This document shows, piece by piece, positions 1 through 11,798 of a stretch of 64,000 nucleotides of DNA. This DNA is from Paragordius varius. Its lineage: Eukaryota; Nematomorpha. Below the pieces are notes generated by a model. It searched no databases and had not been told where the DNA came from. It saw nothing but the letters and a program-made list of their open reading frames with translations. Numbering within the stretch: the first letter of the stretch is position 1; every line of letters begins with the position of its first letter. Where the stretch lies: NCBI GenBank assembly GCA_964247055.1, contig OZ176059.1:1550001-1614000 (forward strand). The letters run 5' to 3'. A program made the position numbers and the translations under genes.

Positions 1-536
1 CACATAAAGTTTCGGCTTTAGCCCAAACAGGCTTAAAATCCTCAAATTTAGTTTTGTGACGACAGTATTCGGGAAACGCGATAATGAGTTGATCCAAATT
101 ACTAATATCTAATTCAGTCAAAGCTATAAAAATAATATAACATAATAATAATATACCAAATTGTACTGCTTCTATCACGATATCAGGATTCCATTCGTAC
201 ATAAAAAGTTTGGCTATAAAAATATTCAAAATATAATTTACCACTAATTTTTAAATTTGAGCGTTGTTCAGAATTTCCATTTGTATCATTTTTTGGCAGC
301 CGAAGAATTAAGGGGAATTCATTATTCTAATAATATAACCTATTATTACTACATTTATTTGTTGTTGATCTTCATATTTTTCATAATGTGACACGATCCG
401 CGTAATGATATCTTTGAGCTATCAAATTTAAATATTTTCTAACCTCTTCTGTGCTATTTTTATCCTTAAATGGGGAATAATTTAGGATATTTCGCGAGCT
501 AATGTATAAAATATTGGTGTGTAATTCGTCAATCAT
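1..536 (-). CDS. GCLM: Glutamate-cysteine ligase regulatory (modifier) subunit, 5' half
   Basis: The modifier subunit binds the catalytic subunit of glutamate-cysteine ligase and tunes the first step of glutathione synthesis in the cytosol. Four exons are read on the minus strand: 536-393, 326-242, 213-157 and 123-1, the last running off the window. Introns are 66, 28 and 33 nt, and all phases agree. The product carries ISSRNILNY (family: TGNLLNW) near the N-terminus, an EFP motif, then LKISAKLF, which matches family MKVSAKLF at the start of the aldo-keto-reductase-like fold, and NLDQLIIAFP (family: QLDSVIIASP). The first donor (GTCACA) is weak; GTTAGA at 443 is an alternative but would drop a conserved helix. 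The start codon at 536 is the first usable ATG. It lies 107 bp from the TPK1 start on the other strand, so the two probably share a promoter region. Confidence 0.8.
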
Positions 537-643
537 ATGGCCTAAAATTAAAAAATGATTATGCCTTTTGATTAGCACACATGCATTTGTAAATTTTTAA
601 ATTCACGATAAAGTCAAATTTTTTATTGGTGGTTTGTTTTTTT
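537..643. promoter_or_regulatory. Shared GCLM/TPK1 divergent promoter region
   Basis: These 107 bp separate the two start codons of genes that point away from each other. No clear TATA box or other element stands out in the AT-rich sequence. The promoter role is inferred from position only. Confidence 0.4.
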
Positions 644-1813
644 ATGAATGGTTGCCAAAATATTCGACAAAAAATTATTAATCCATTAAGTTGGATTAAA
701 AATTCAACTAAACACAATTATGCACTTATAATATTAAATCTTAACCTTTTTAATCATGAAGAAAATGAAAACTTGCTATGTCCATATTTTAAAGTTTATC
801 AAAATTTTATTCATTCGCTATGGAATCAAGCCAATATTACAATTATAGCCGATGGGGGAATTCGGTTATTACATAAAATTTGGAACAACGGAAAAAGAAA
901 ATTTATTCCAGATTACATAGTCGGAGATTTCGATTCTGCTCCATCAGACCTATTAACCCTGTTTCAAAATTTGGGCTCTCACATAATACATTATCCGGAT
1001 GAATATCAAACAGATTTCACAAAGTGCCTTAGGATTTTAGCTAAATTGTATCCAAATTTTTTGCAATTTTTTGATGATTCAAATTTTACACAAGTTGTGC
1101 CATCACTACCGGGTCAATCTCTCATAGGCAACACTAATTTTGCTGATAACACCGATGGATTTGACATTTACGTTCTAGGTGGCTTACAGGGACGTTTTGA
1201 TCACATAATGGGTGCAATTAATACGCTCCACATTTTTTATAATAAATATGCCCACTTCAAATCACCGTTGTTAAAGCATGAGAAACAACAGATGGATAGC
1301 TATAACTTAACCCAGGTACCAACCATTGTTTTGTATTCATCGGAAAGTCTTGCCTTTCTTATATATCCTAAAATTAAATATTACATTTATATACCGGCCA
1401 AGTTTTATACGCTTTCATGCGGTATCATTCCATTTTATGGATCTCCCTGTAACGGCATCCAAACACGTGGTCTACGTTGGAATTTGCAATCATCTGACAC
1501 ATTGGCTTGGGGTCACATGATTAGTACATCTAACCGTTACAATGTAACGGAAATGAGCGACATGCCAAATGATAGCCAAACGATTGTTTGTACAAAAAAT
1601 TTGAATAATGGTATTTTAGCCAACAATAAAACACACACCAAAGTAATTTGCTGTGAAAACGTTAATGAAAATTTATTATTTCAGGTGAAAAAAGACAATG
1701 CAACTTCCACTAATAGGGATGATGGGAAATATGTATATATATATTCGGACGTCATTCCAGTTATTTGGACGATGGAATTACCTGATGATTTGTTTACATG
1801 CAGTGAAAGTTAA
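644..1813 (+). CDS. TPK1: Thiamin pyrophosphokinase, single exon
   Basis: It transfers pyrophosphate from ATP to thiamine, giving the cofactor thiamin diphosphate in the cytosol. The 389-residue product has the family motifs in order: ADGG (69-72), GDFDS (94-98), YPDEYQTDFTKC (about 117-128), LGGLQGRFDH (178-187), CGIIPFYG, then GLRWNL and ISTSNRYN near the thiamine site, and IWTM near the C-terminus. It is about 145 residues longer than the human enzyme. The extra length is in two low-complexity loops, one before the LGG strand and one after STSNRYN. The ATG at 644 was chosen because the frame upstream has only TTG. No intron is needed, unlike every other well-resolved gene here. Confidence 0.93.
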   Translation: MNGCQNIRQKIINPLSWIKNSTKHNYALIILNLNLFNHEENENLLCPYFKVYQNFIHSLWNQANITIIADGGIRLLHKIWNNGKRKFIPDYIVGDFDSAPSDLLTLFQNLGSHIIHYPDEYQTDFTKCLRILAKLYPNFLQFFDDSNFTQVVPSLPGQSLIGNTNFADNTDGFDIYVLGGLQGRFDHIMGAINTLHIFYNKYAHFKSPLLKHEKQQMDSYNLTQVPTIVLYSSESLAFLIYPKIKYYIYIPAKFYTLSCGIIPFYGSPCNGIQTRGLRWNLQSSDTLAWGHMISTSNRYNVTEMSDMPNDSQTIVCTKNLNNGILANNKTHTKVICCENVNENLLFQVKKDNATSTNRDDGKYVYIYSDVIPVIWTMELPDDLFTCSES

Positions 1814-4581
1814 TTATAAGTAAGCAGGAAATGTTCATAACTACTACAAGATTATTCCGATATTATATTGTTATTTGCATAAATTGCTCTTGTTGCATTA
1901 TTATAGTGCAATAGTTATAGTGTGTCTCAATCCGATTTTTTCAGCTATTACCTTAAATAATAATACTCATTTGTAATATGTTTATCTTATTTGTTACGTT
2001 TATAATTGTTAAAAAAACATGGTATATATAAAATTTAGGATACATTTTTATTATCTTTAATAAATTTAAAAAAAACAATCTTGGACTATTTTTTATAAAA
2101 AAGTTTAATTTGCGAGATACATTTAATTTTCCATAAAATTTGTTGATTTTGGTAGAATATTATTAATAACTATTTTAACCGGATTAAATTAATCCGCAAC
2201 TACAAATTTTAAGGGCGCAAAGGGGTTTTTTGTCCTGATTTTTAGAGTTCTTTCATCAAGTTACCCAATGGTTAAAATATTTAGTATTTACTAGCCATGC
2301 ATATGACCTTAAACTAAACAAATATTTTAATATTTTACTACTGTGCATATTTTACAATTAATACCTTGAAATGACGATTTTCATGAAGTTTTTTTTAGAA
2401 GTTATTATATTCAAAAATCAGCCGTTCAATATATGTCTATGATTGGTTAGCGGATTATTTACCGTGTGTTAATATTAATTTGACTGTTTGGATAGATTTT
2501 TTTATTTTCGCCTTGACCAAAAACAAGGAAAACGAACGGTTCCATATCGATTTCTGTATTATTCTTATTTCCTATATATATATATATATATATAAATTTC
2601 TCTGGTTATAAATAAAAACTTTTTAAGTTAATGGTATAAACACCCCTATTTTTTGGATAGATATTCAACGAATCTTAACTCAAATAATGGCTTTTTTTTT
2701 TAAATAAATAACCAAACAAATATATTTCTAATCAATCATTCATCAAATTACTATCCAAGCGCTTTATTTACAAGAAGCTACCAAAAACTGTTATTTACGT
2801 TTTGCGTAGGATTGTGTACCATTTTATCATAAATTTTAGACATCTGATTGGAGAATTACAGTATGTATGTGTAAATTCATTGTGCTACTTTTTCAACAAT
2901 CATTGCCCGATAACATATAAAGTAAGGGCCAATTGACCTATAGTTATTTAACCAATAATGATTCTCTTTGCTGTATAAATAGGGTGACCAGATTTTTTAA
3001 TGGACAAAGTGGACATCACTTTTAAACATTTTGTACTAAAAATAACATCGTAAAATTATTTTTATAAAAAGTACAATTTATATAAGTATGAAAATATGTA
3101 TATTTTATTCCTTGATACATTGTTTATTTGAGTGAATTTGTTTAATCAGGTTGTTATATGATATTTTAAAATAATATTAAAATTTTCACAAGAATTAGTT
3201 GGTTAATTTTTATTTGACACATAAAATGGCTTTCAGAGTTTCAATATTTAATTTAGATCTTTCTGATGTCCACACCTGATTTACTGTAGAAAAGTCGCAC
3301 TGTTAGTTATAGGTAAAGATAGTGCGATTCCCGCAATTTTTGAAACTATTGTAAGGAACGTAAGTTTGTTTCAAAAGGATGCAATTTTCCAACCATTTGT
3401 TCTCTCCTGTTATTTCTTCTGATGGCCAATATTTGAGATTTACCTTATCAATATATTTTTTAACTAATGATATTTCATTGAAACATTATTTTTAGAGCAA
3501 TAACTATTTTGATGACATTTTTGTGAAATATAATCAAATGATTTTTGAACATCGTACCAATTACATTTTAGTTATGAAGTCCAACAAAAAAAATTAAAAT
3601 CACCAAATTGTACCATCAGTTGGTATTATAAAACCTCTTTATATGGTTTATGTGATATCCTGACGATTTATTGCACCTTGCTCTTTGAACTCGTTTATAT
3701 TGCGGATAGTAAACGGTAGATTATTTACTAAACATCTCTTGACATTGACATCTAATAAGTATAATGATGTTTAAAAAAAGATCAGCTTGATTCTTAAATA
3801 GTAGGATATTTGTCTTGTGATAGAAAGTAGGATTTTAAGGTATCATACACTTTCAAAAATTCTTTCGATAACTGGCAGAAGATCTAACTAACGTGTTTTA
3901 GTATCCAAGTATTTTCTGATATTTAATTTGTAAGAACACAAAAGAGTGCTAAACAATGATTTTAATATAAAATAAAATTTAATTGGATTATAAAAGTCGG
4001 GACTTTAAATACGTCGCGGGACGTGGTACGTTACCCTATGTAAATGCTATCTGGCAACATTTAATGAAAAAATAGCAATTATTTACTCGCATTGTATATA
4101 AAATTTACATTAAATTAAAAATGTTTACATCTTATTTGGCCAAGTCCGGTGTATAAAACTTAATAAATTGGTAAACTTATAGTAGTATTAATTAATAATT
4201 TATTAAATTACATATGTTTGCTTTGTTACAGGTTATTAATAGTTTGACATCAAATTTTTGGATTGTGTCCGTGGCTATGAATTATTTAAAAAGAATATTA
4301 CTTGTATCTAAAAACATTACTGATCAATTCATTTTGCCGTTAAATACTATCTACTTTAAAAAAATCGAATACCTTAAAATTAAATTTTTCTTTACATATA
4401 AATGTAAATTTAGCATAATATATTTTAAAGCGTTTTCCTCTATTACAATTATTTTTATGCTGGAGTGGGATGCATACTGAAAATGGCAGAAAAATAAATC
4501 AATAGTTTTTTAGTGTGATAGAAAAATTTAATATTTTAATACTTATTTTACTAGAGCTCTTAACAATCGAATCAGATATTA
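1814..4581. other. Intergenic AT-rich stretch, no gene seen
   Basis: I see no convincing exon here. A TA microsatellite lies at about 2574-2594. A block from about 2982 (TAGGGTGACC) to about 4040 (GTTACCCTA) has a short partial inverted repeat at its ends and may be a very old hAT-like remnant, but the flanking 8-mers do not match well. Confidence 0.5.
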
Positions 4582-4773
4582 CAGTATGAGTAAGTATATC
4601 TTGCTAGAAAGTTATTAAAATCATTGCCCAATAGCATATGCAACAAAGAAAATTATTAATAATAATGTAAAGAGTTAAAAAAATAACTATAAGCCAATAA
4701 TACTGCTCTTTGTTAATTTATGCTATTTGGTAATAATTAATAACTTTTTAGCAATGTATACTTACTCATACTG
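4582..4773. mobile_element. Foldback MITE, family M1
   Basis: A near-palindromic 190-bp element begins CAGTATGAGTAAGTATA, ends with the inverted complement, and is flanked by TA. The CAGT...ACTG ends and TA duplication are typical of non-autonomous Tc1/mariner elements. Other copies in the window are 9858-10071, 10154-10464, 13529-13692, 23911-24111 and 54006-54446. Confidence 0.8.
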
Positions 4774-6035
4774 TAGTTTTATTTAACCGCTTGGCTTACA
4801 TATTTCATTTATTAATCTAAAAAATGAAAGAGATTACATAGTAAAAATTATATTTTATTTATAAACTAACATGCATATTAAAATGTAATCTATTATCCCA
4901 AATGAATGATACAAAATATCATGGCTAAACTGATTGTTTAATTAAATAATTTATTGAAAAAAAAATCAAAAAAATCGGTTAGGTTAAAATGAAAGCTTTT
5001 TCGTAATTATATAATTGTAAAAAAGAGAAAAGGACAACAGTGAAATCAGCAATTAAACTATTATCTTGATAATATCAAAGACCGAAATTGGTGTCTAAAA
5101 TTAATAAAGTCCAAGAGGCCCAACTTAAATTTATTAAGACCAAATCGTTCCAAATATACAGTAACGAGCGCTATTACAGGCTATGTCTGTATTTTAAATG
5201 GCTAAAAAGGGTATTTAAGTATTAAAAATGTGTTGCCAAGTATAAATTTTTAATTTTATTAGTTACATATTTAATTAAACGCTGCATTTTTTATCATTTT
5301 CAAAATTGTAGCTAATAAAAAGAAAAACTTATACCTGGCTACTGACACGTAAATTAACACTCACATTCAAATTAGGGTATCTAAATACCCCAGAGTATCT
5401 TAAATTGATATTTTTTAAAAGCTACTGAAAGAAATGATCTTAATTTATTTTATGCTTCTATCCTGATAAAAATTATATAAATACGTCAAAATATCCAATA
5501 TTCTAAAAAAGTTCCATATCAAACTATTTCCACGCCATTTTTATTTTACAAAATTTTTGCAAAATATCGTCTTCATTTAATTTTAAGGATAAAATTAAGG
5601 CTAATTTATTATTTAAATTACATCTAACATTGATAGAAATAGAAAAAGCGGTTTAGTTTGTTTTATTTCTCAATTTTGCCATTGCATACATGTCACGTAT
5701 TGACTAAATTTTTACCTTTCGGTTTTAGCCTAAAATAAGTAATATCAAGTATTTTTGAATAAAATTTTTTATATATTTCGGTTCATTAATGTTATATAAG
5801 TGCAAAATTTTGCCATGGTTTCGATTCCTTCCATATTTTTTATAAAATTTAAATTTAAACAGTGGGGTATTTACAAACCCAAATTTGAATCGAAGGACTA
5901 AAATGAATGTGTTGTATCCAAGTGTTAATTTAAAGCTAATTTATAATTTGAATCACATATCAAGTATTTTTAAATAATTTTTTTTATATTTACATTATTG
6001 TTATATAGGGGCAAACTTTTGCCATGGTTCTAATT

Positions 6036-8387
6036 CAGTGATACTCAAACCGCGGCCCGCGGGCCGCATGCGGCCCTAAGAGTGCTTCAAAATTGCCCTA
6101 TGACCATATTGATACTTATATTATTTTTTTAACACATAAACGAATTTTCGATTATTTTAATATTAATTTATTTTCTTTAGATTTAATTTTGGTAGTTTTT
6201 ATTTTTTACCCAATTCGAAATGTAGAAAAATTTCCCTACATTATAATTTCAAAATTTTGGCACGCGTTGTTTCTGTATTCTATTTTCTTTTATATTTTGA
6301 AATTTTTATTGCATTCCTTTTTTGTATTTAAGCAAGCCTTTCACCCAAACTTGCATATACATAATCTTTTCATAGCTATCCTGCCTCATTTTTTATAGCT
6401 CATTCCCATAAAAATTTTTTTAAATAAACATCATTAGATTTCAACTTGTTTTTTATAGCGTAATTCAAATTATACTCCTATTTTTTGAAAAAATTTACAT
6501 AATATTTAAACATAAATTCAAAGGATGACATCTAATGCTAAAAAACTTGAATTATCCGATGAAAATCGCCCTTTAAAAAAAGAATGGGAAGAAAAAATCT
6601 TTGTCGTTTAAAATAAAAATGTTGTGACCTGCCATATATGTTAGGACAACATAATTATTAAAAAATACAATATTGAAAGAATTTTACAATCCATTATTCT
6701 TATAAATTACCAGAAAATCATGAGTAAAAACGAAAAATATAAAAAGATTAAGGAATTATACCAGAAAAATCTATGTCCATAGCTTTCTCCCAGGAAAAAG
6801 TTGTATAATTAGCTTCGTATGAAATTTGTTATATTTTAGGAAAAAATATGAAACCGTTTACTGATTCCGAACTAAAAGAATGTCTAATAAATGGTTGCAC
6901 TTTTTTATTTGATAAATCCATATAAAGATCAAATGATGAGGCAAATTAAAAAACTTTAATAGTCTAAATATATTTTTAACAATACATTATTGGCACTGGA
7001 AAACTGCAATTTTAGTATTGCTATTAATTCTAGCACTGATATTAGTACAACACCTCAATGTGCGCTCTTCGTAAGATTTTCGACCACATTATCAACGAAT
7101 ATAAAATTTTTACCGATGAATAATACCACGAAAGGAAGTGATTTTCTTGAAATAATTAACACTTTTTTCGATAATAATGGTATATCTATGAAAAATTGGT
7201 TTCGATAAGCACACATGGCTGTCCCTCTATGATTAGAATAACCAAAGGATATATTCCTCCTTTGAAAAACAAATATAATTTACAAAATATTTTATCATTT
7301 GATTGAAATATTCATCAAACTTGGTTTCGCGTATAAAAGAATCACTCAATTCAGTAATTAAAACGGTTGTGGATATAGTTAACCCCATCCGTGGCAGAGA
7401 ACTCAGCCGCCGTAAATTCAAATACCTTCTGAAAGATATCCACAGTGAGTTTGATTATCACTGTGAGATAGCAAAGTATAAATAGATTTTTCGTTTTAAG
7501 ACATGAAATATTATTTATTATAAAAGATAACAGAAAGTTTGACGAGGAAATTAATAGTGACATATGGTGGGTTTTATTAGCCTACCCTTGCGACATTTAT
7601 AAACTTTTTAATACGTCGTCAAGAAAGTAAAATAATCCAATTTGCTAATGAAATATCTTTTAAAAATTAATAATATAAACTAGATTTTATAAATTAAACA
7701 CTCCTATATTTTCCAACAAAAGATTCATGAAGAAAATATGGAATATACCGCGGAGATTAATTTAATAATAGATCATCTAACATTTTTATCTAATATAATT
7801 CAGATTTCAAAAATTAAGATATATTAAGAATTGCTTAAAACTCGTTGAAAATCCATGGCATATGGATTTATTCAATATTAAACAACTTGAGCATTTGGGT
7901 TTTGATCAGGGGCATCATTTCAGACTTCGTAGGTTTTAAAAATTCTAATTTGGATATTCAAAGATAATCGTAGAGAAGAAAGATATGTATGATGTGCCAA
8001 ATAAATATGAAAATATAAAAAAATGTGCTCAAGTTATTCTAACTCTTTTCCCTCAACTTATACAAGCGAGAAGTCTTATTCAAAAATAAAATATGCCAAG
8101 AATACATACAGAAACTGCTTAACCGATGATCATTGGTACGACGTATTAAGATTGGCCTGCCATGAGGTGAAACCAAATTTGTCAAAAAATATTGGTTAAT
8201 ATCGAAATAAAAATTGTTATCAAAATATTTTATTTTTTTAAACTAATGGTAAAACCAGTTTTTAGCTGGATAAATATGTGCATATGTGTTAAATAGCTAT
8301 GGAATATTTGCCATTATAAGGTTTATGGCCCTCGAAAAAAAAATATATTTTATTTGGCCCGTCAAATTTTTTTGGTGAGTACCACTG
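6036..8387 (+). mobile_element. Decayed autonomous hAT transposon
   Basis: The 2,352-bp element has short terminal inverted repeats, CAGTGATACTCA at the left and TGAGTACCACTG at the right. A perfect 8-bp target duplication, TTCTAATT, lies at 6028-6035 and 8388-8395. Both ends also carry GC-rich GGCCCG-type subterminal sequence. Fragments in several frames resemble the ZBED/GTF2IRD2-type hAT transposase: STDIS...ALFVRF at about 7030-7080, FFDNNGISMKNW at about 7165-7200, and NPIRGRELSRRKFKYLL at about 7383-7430. The frame is interrupted many times, so the element is dead. Family by motif, boundaries by the target duplication. Confidence 0.9.
6990..7485 (+). pseudogene. hAT transposase core fragments
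   Basis: Two open stretches carry the catalytic-domain neighbourhood of a hAT transposase: 6990-7208, with the STDIS motif in the DESTDIS position of the family, and 7303-7485, ending in a family-like FKYLLKDIHSEFDYHCEI. They lie in different frames, with decayed coding sequence between and around them. Confidence 0.75.
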
Positions 8388-8563
8388 TTCTAATTGCTTT
8401 TAAATTTTTGAAGTATTTAATTTTAAACAAGCCTGTATACAAGGACCCTATTTGAATTGAAGAACTGAAATAAATGTGTTGTAACAAATGTCAAATACCT
8501 TTATAGCCATTTAAAATACAGATATGGCTTATAATAATATTGCTCGTTACTGTAAATTGATTA

Positions 8564-9604
8564 CACACAAATTTTTACTTTTTTTAATGGCCATTCTTGT
8601 AAATTCAAAATTTAATTCATCAAAGTACATGGATATTATACCTGAAAAAAAATTGGTGTAACAAATACCTAGGTTTATCGATAATTTTTGGCCCCGATTT
8701 AACGTTTAAATCGAAATTTTCAAAATTTAAAGTTTTAGATATTTAGCCAAGTATGTTATTTCATTCGAAAGAGCGCGAAAAACTGTATCTTTCAAAAGGT
8801 AAGGTAATTTGAAACAATCTGATATAAAAGTTATTTGGCTCTGTATGGTCAAAATCTTCAACCCATGAATAATTTAATATTTCATAACTAATTTTAAAAT
8901 CATATAAATTATTTTAAAATGATTATTAGGATTTATTTATTTTTAAAAAAGTTTAAAAGCTTTTGGTTTGTTTTTTTAATATATTATCATTAATTTTACC
9001 TAGTGGATAATATAATGCATATTTATAACTGTAAATTTATTATATAATGTCTATAAAAGATCGTTTAAACTATATTCATAGAGTTATTTTGAAATTATAA
9101 GCCCTTTAAAGAAAATAATTAATATTGATATGATGGTAATTTTTAAAAAAATATGGCTGTTTTGAATGTAATAATATCAATAAATAAGTAGTGTTATTCA
9201 AAAAAAGTTTATTGTGTGTTATCTTTTTTAGGCAATCATTATCTCCATAAAGTTTCAGCTATTTTCATACAATAGTTTTAAAAATATATTAATTAAAAAA
9301 AACGCTCTCGCTTCGCGCGTTTGTCGCTCTCTATATCCAATATTAACTATCAAAGTAAAACGTATTAGTATGCATTATATTTCATTCTTTCGAATGGTAT
9401 ATTACAAATGGGCATTTGTTGTATAAATTCAGGGAAAATTCTTTTTAGCAAAATTTTGATAAAGAGGGCCCAAAATCATAAAAAGTCAAATTATACAAAA
9501 TTCTTAGATGGAATTAAAATTTTTATTTCACATTTAATGTTGAGATAATAATGAATATCAGAAAATGCAATAAACTCGAAAAGCAAAAAATTTGTTGTCC
9601 CGTG
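8564..9604. mobile_element. CACTA-like non-autonomous element, copy R1
   Basis: This is one of three copies of a dispersed element of about 1.1 kb (others 14690-15609 and 56161-57281). The right end is AAATTTGTTGTCCCGTG and the left end a degenerate inverted complement. Shared interior landmarks are TTGGCCCCGATTTAAC, CATTCGAAAGAGCGC and a GC-rich CTTCGCGCGTTTG segment at about 9308. No transposase is seen. The class is judged from copy 56161-57281, which has cleaner ends. Confidence 0.6.
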
Positions 9605-9782
9605 TTCTATATCCACATAGAATGGGTTTTATATAAAACAATAATAAACGGCAAGAAACATGCTAAAAGAACAAATTTAAACTGCTTTAAAAAGTTTTTG
9701 ATAGTTTTTATAAATATTATACAGTACGAATAAAATTCTATTATCATTAATTACTATTATGTCTTTTACAATAAAAGAAATA

Positions 9783-9907
9783 CAGTATGCATTTTTATTT
9801 TAATGGTTGCTTATTTCACACTACAGTAGGGCAATTTGCAATATACGAGCGTAGATACAGTATGAGTAAGTATACATTGTTAGAAAGTTATTATTTATTG
9901 CCAAATA

Positions 9908-9941
<34 letters not shown>

Positions 9942-10153
9942 CAAAGGGCAGTATTATTGGCTTATGCTTATTTTTTTTTACTATTATTAACCCATAATAC
10001 TGGCCTCTTTGTTTTATTTATTATTTGGCAATAAATAATAACTTTCTAGCAATGTATACTATCTCATACTGTATGTTTATTTATCATTTTGTTGTTTCTC
10101 CATAACTACTGTGTAGAAAATTGTCCTACTATAGTATGAAGTAAGCAACATTA
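9783..10153. mobile_element. MITE family M2 with a nested M1 copy
   Basis: The left arm (CAGTATGCATTTTTATTTTA, then CACACTACAGTAGGGCAATT) and the right arm (about 10075-10150) are inverted repeats. An M1 MITE (9858-10071) is inserted between them, itself interrupted by a TA run at about 9908-9941. Intact M2 copies are at 39533-39721 and 58087-58264. Confidence 0.7.
9858..10071. mobile_element. MITE M1 nested in M2
   Basis: It starts CAGTATGAGTAAGTATACA and ends with the inverted complement at ACTG, with TA on each side. The loop region carries the paired segments GGGCAGTATTATTGGCTTAT and its inverse, as in the other M1 copies. Confidence 0.75.
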
Positions 10154-10464
10154 CAGTATGATTAAGTATATATATTGCTAGAAAGTTATAAATTATTGCC
10201 ATAGCATATGCAGCAAAGAGAATTATTATTGGCTAATAATAGTAAAAAGTAAAAAAATAACTATAAGCTTATAATACTGCCCTTTGTTGTATATGCTCAG
10301 CTCTATGGCAATATTTTAGTTTATATTTTAATTTTATTTTTTACGTTTGACAAAGATTACTTGTAGTAATCGAAATATCCTAATAAATTTATATTTTAGC
10401 TGAATTATAATTGCATAAATAATAATTAATAACTTTCAAGCAATGTATACTTATACTCATACTG
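10154..10464. mobile_element. MITE M1 with an extra internal segment
   Basis: An M1 copy with both ends, but about 110 bp longer than its relatives because unrelated sequence (about 10312-10420) interrupts the right arm. Confidence 0.65.
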
Positions 10465-11294
10465 TAAAATGCATACTGTATTTGGATAAAATCAAGAATG
10501 AAAATAAAAAAATACATTTTTTATGCTACACCAACAAGCCAATATTTTTTTACTGCCTCTATACTATCTGGCAATATTTATTAAGGAACTAGCAATCTAT
10601 ATTTATTCACCCCTTATACCCAAAAAGCTGTGTAAAATTAAGTAGGACTGTAAACTATAACTTTTAGGGATCTTTATATTGCGACGTAAACAGAAAAATC
10701 ATATTTGCGCTGACATGAATTTATCTTCATTTCTATACTGGAAGATCAAAAGACCCATGTAATTAATCAATAAAATAACTGTTATATCCAACTTAGTTAA
10801 CTGAAAATTAATAAACTTGATGATTCTCTCATTTAGTTTGAACCGATAAACCAAATTTGGTCATATTATGTATATTTGACCTCTCTTACTTCGCGTTTCA
10901 AATAGCGTAATACAATAAACTTTATTCAGCCTATAACTGCTTATCGTGATTTATATTTTTAAGATAATTTTTTTGAAATTTTGTCATTAAGATAACAACA
11001 CGAAACTAACTAACCTAAAATGATATTGATAAAAATTTGATTATTATTTAGAGGCAAGTGCCTACATATTTTTTGTACTTAAAACTGAGAGGTATTTTTT
11101 TGTTATCACGTGCAAATTTTAAAGGACTTTTAAATAATTCGAAATATTTATACCTATTTTAAAAATTATATCCGTTTTCACTGTATTCAAATGATACTTA
11201 CAACTTTATACATATACAAAAATTAAAATCATAAAATTATTCCTACCATTTTTTGCCATCAACTATAACTATAATTATATTATAAGTGATAAAA
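10465..11294. other. AT-rich upstream region of the Cys-rich gene
   Basis: No exon or clear repeat was found. It should contain the promoter of the secreted protein gene that starts at 11295, but no motif can be named. Confidence 0.4.
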
Positions 11295-11758
11295 ATGTTT
11301 GTGTTTTTAGCTTTTATAACTCTCATCCTACCAGGAATTTATGATTCGCAATATCCAAACCCAGATTTAGGTACTATAATACCAAGTTTTGAAAAAAATT
11401 TATATTAATCAAATCAGGCTTCTTCGAAACAGAATACCTGAACCACATAAAACCGCAACCGGGTTCTTATTATTTTAGCAGAAGCTTGTTCCAATCGACC
11501 AGTAACCAACCATCCAGTTTCAAAACCACTTTTTTTGAATTGGCTCGAAGCCCTGATTTAAATTAAATCATTTTCAAACAACTTAGTTTTACAATAATAC
11601 CGTCTTGTCTATCAAGCATATATCCATATATAACTAATATCATGGTATAACCTATATTTCGTAAATATATAAATTGATCAATCTTACGCCAACAATTCTT
11701 TCTTGAAGAAGCGATCAAATTTTTTAAACCACACATTAAATTTTTTTAAATGAAATAG

Positions 11759-11798
<40 letters not shown>

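Larger units (their letters stand above)
5159..8552. mobile_element. Tc1/mariner-like element with about 60-bp TIRs, split by a hAT insertion
   Basis: The left end (5159 on, CAGTAACGAGC) and the right end (to 8552) are inverted repeats of about 60 bp sharing the segment TGTATTTTAAATGGCTA, flanked by TA on both sides. Without the inserted hAT it is about 1 kb. The interior holds two partial copies of a dispersed block with phrases such as GGGTATCTAAATACC and TGTTGTATCCAAGTGTTAA. Related blocks are at 13805-14680 and 22970-23328. No intact transposase is present. Confidence 0.7.

Noticed and set aside
214-244. Alternative 31-nt intron (donor GTGGTA) in GCLM
   Set aside because: It would give LKITKLF, losing the conserved Ser-Ala of SAKLF, and uses a poorer donor than GTAAAT.
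4214-4480. Open frame of 88 codons in the intergenic region
   Set aside because: Low-complexity composition, no family match, no splice or start context; expected by chance in AT-rich DNA.
6093-6398. Hydrophobic open frame of 101 codons
   Set aside because: It lies inside the hAT element, near its left end, and resembles chance translation of AT-rich sequence, not transposase.
11472-11561. Possible extra exon of the Cys-rich gene with an ACSNRPV start
   Set aside because: It has a plausible acceptor in phase 1, but no module cysteine pattern and no donor before its stop. Skipping it keeps the frame.
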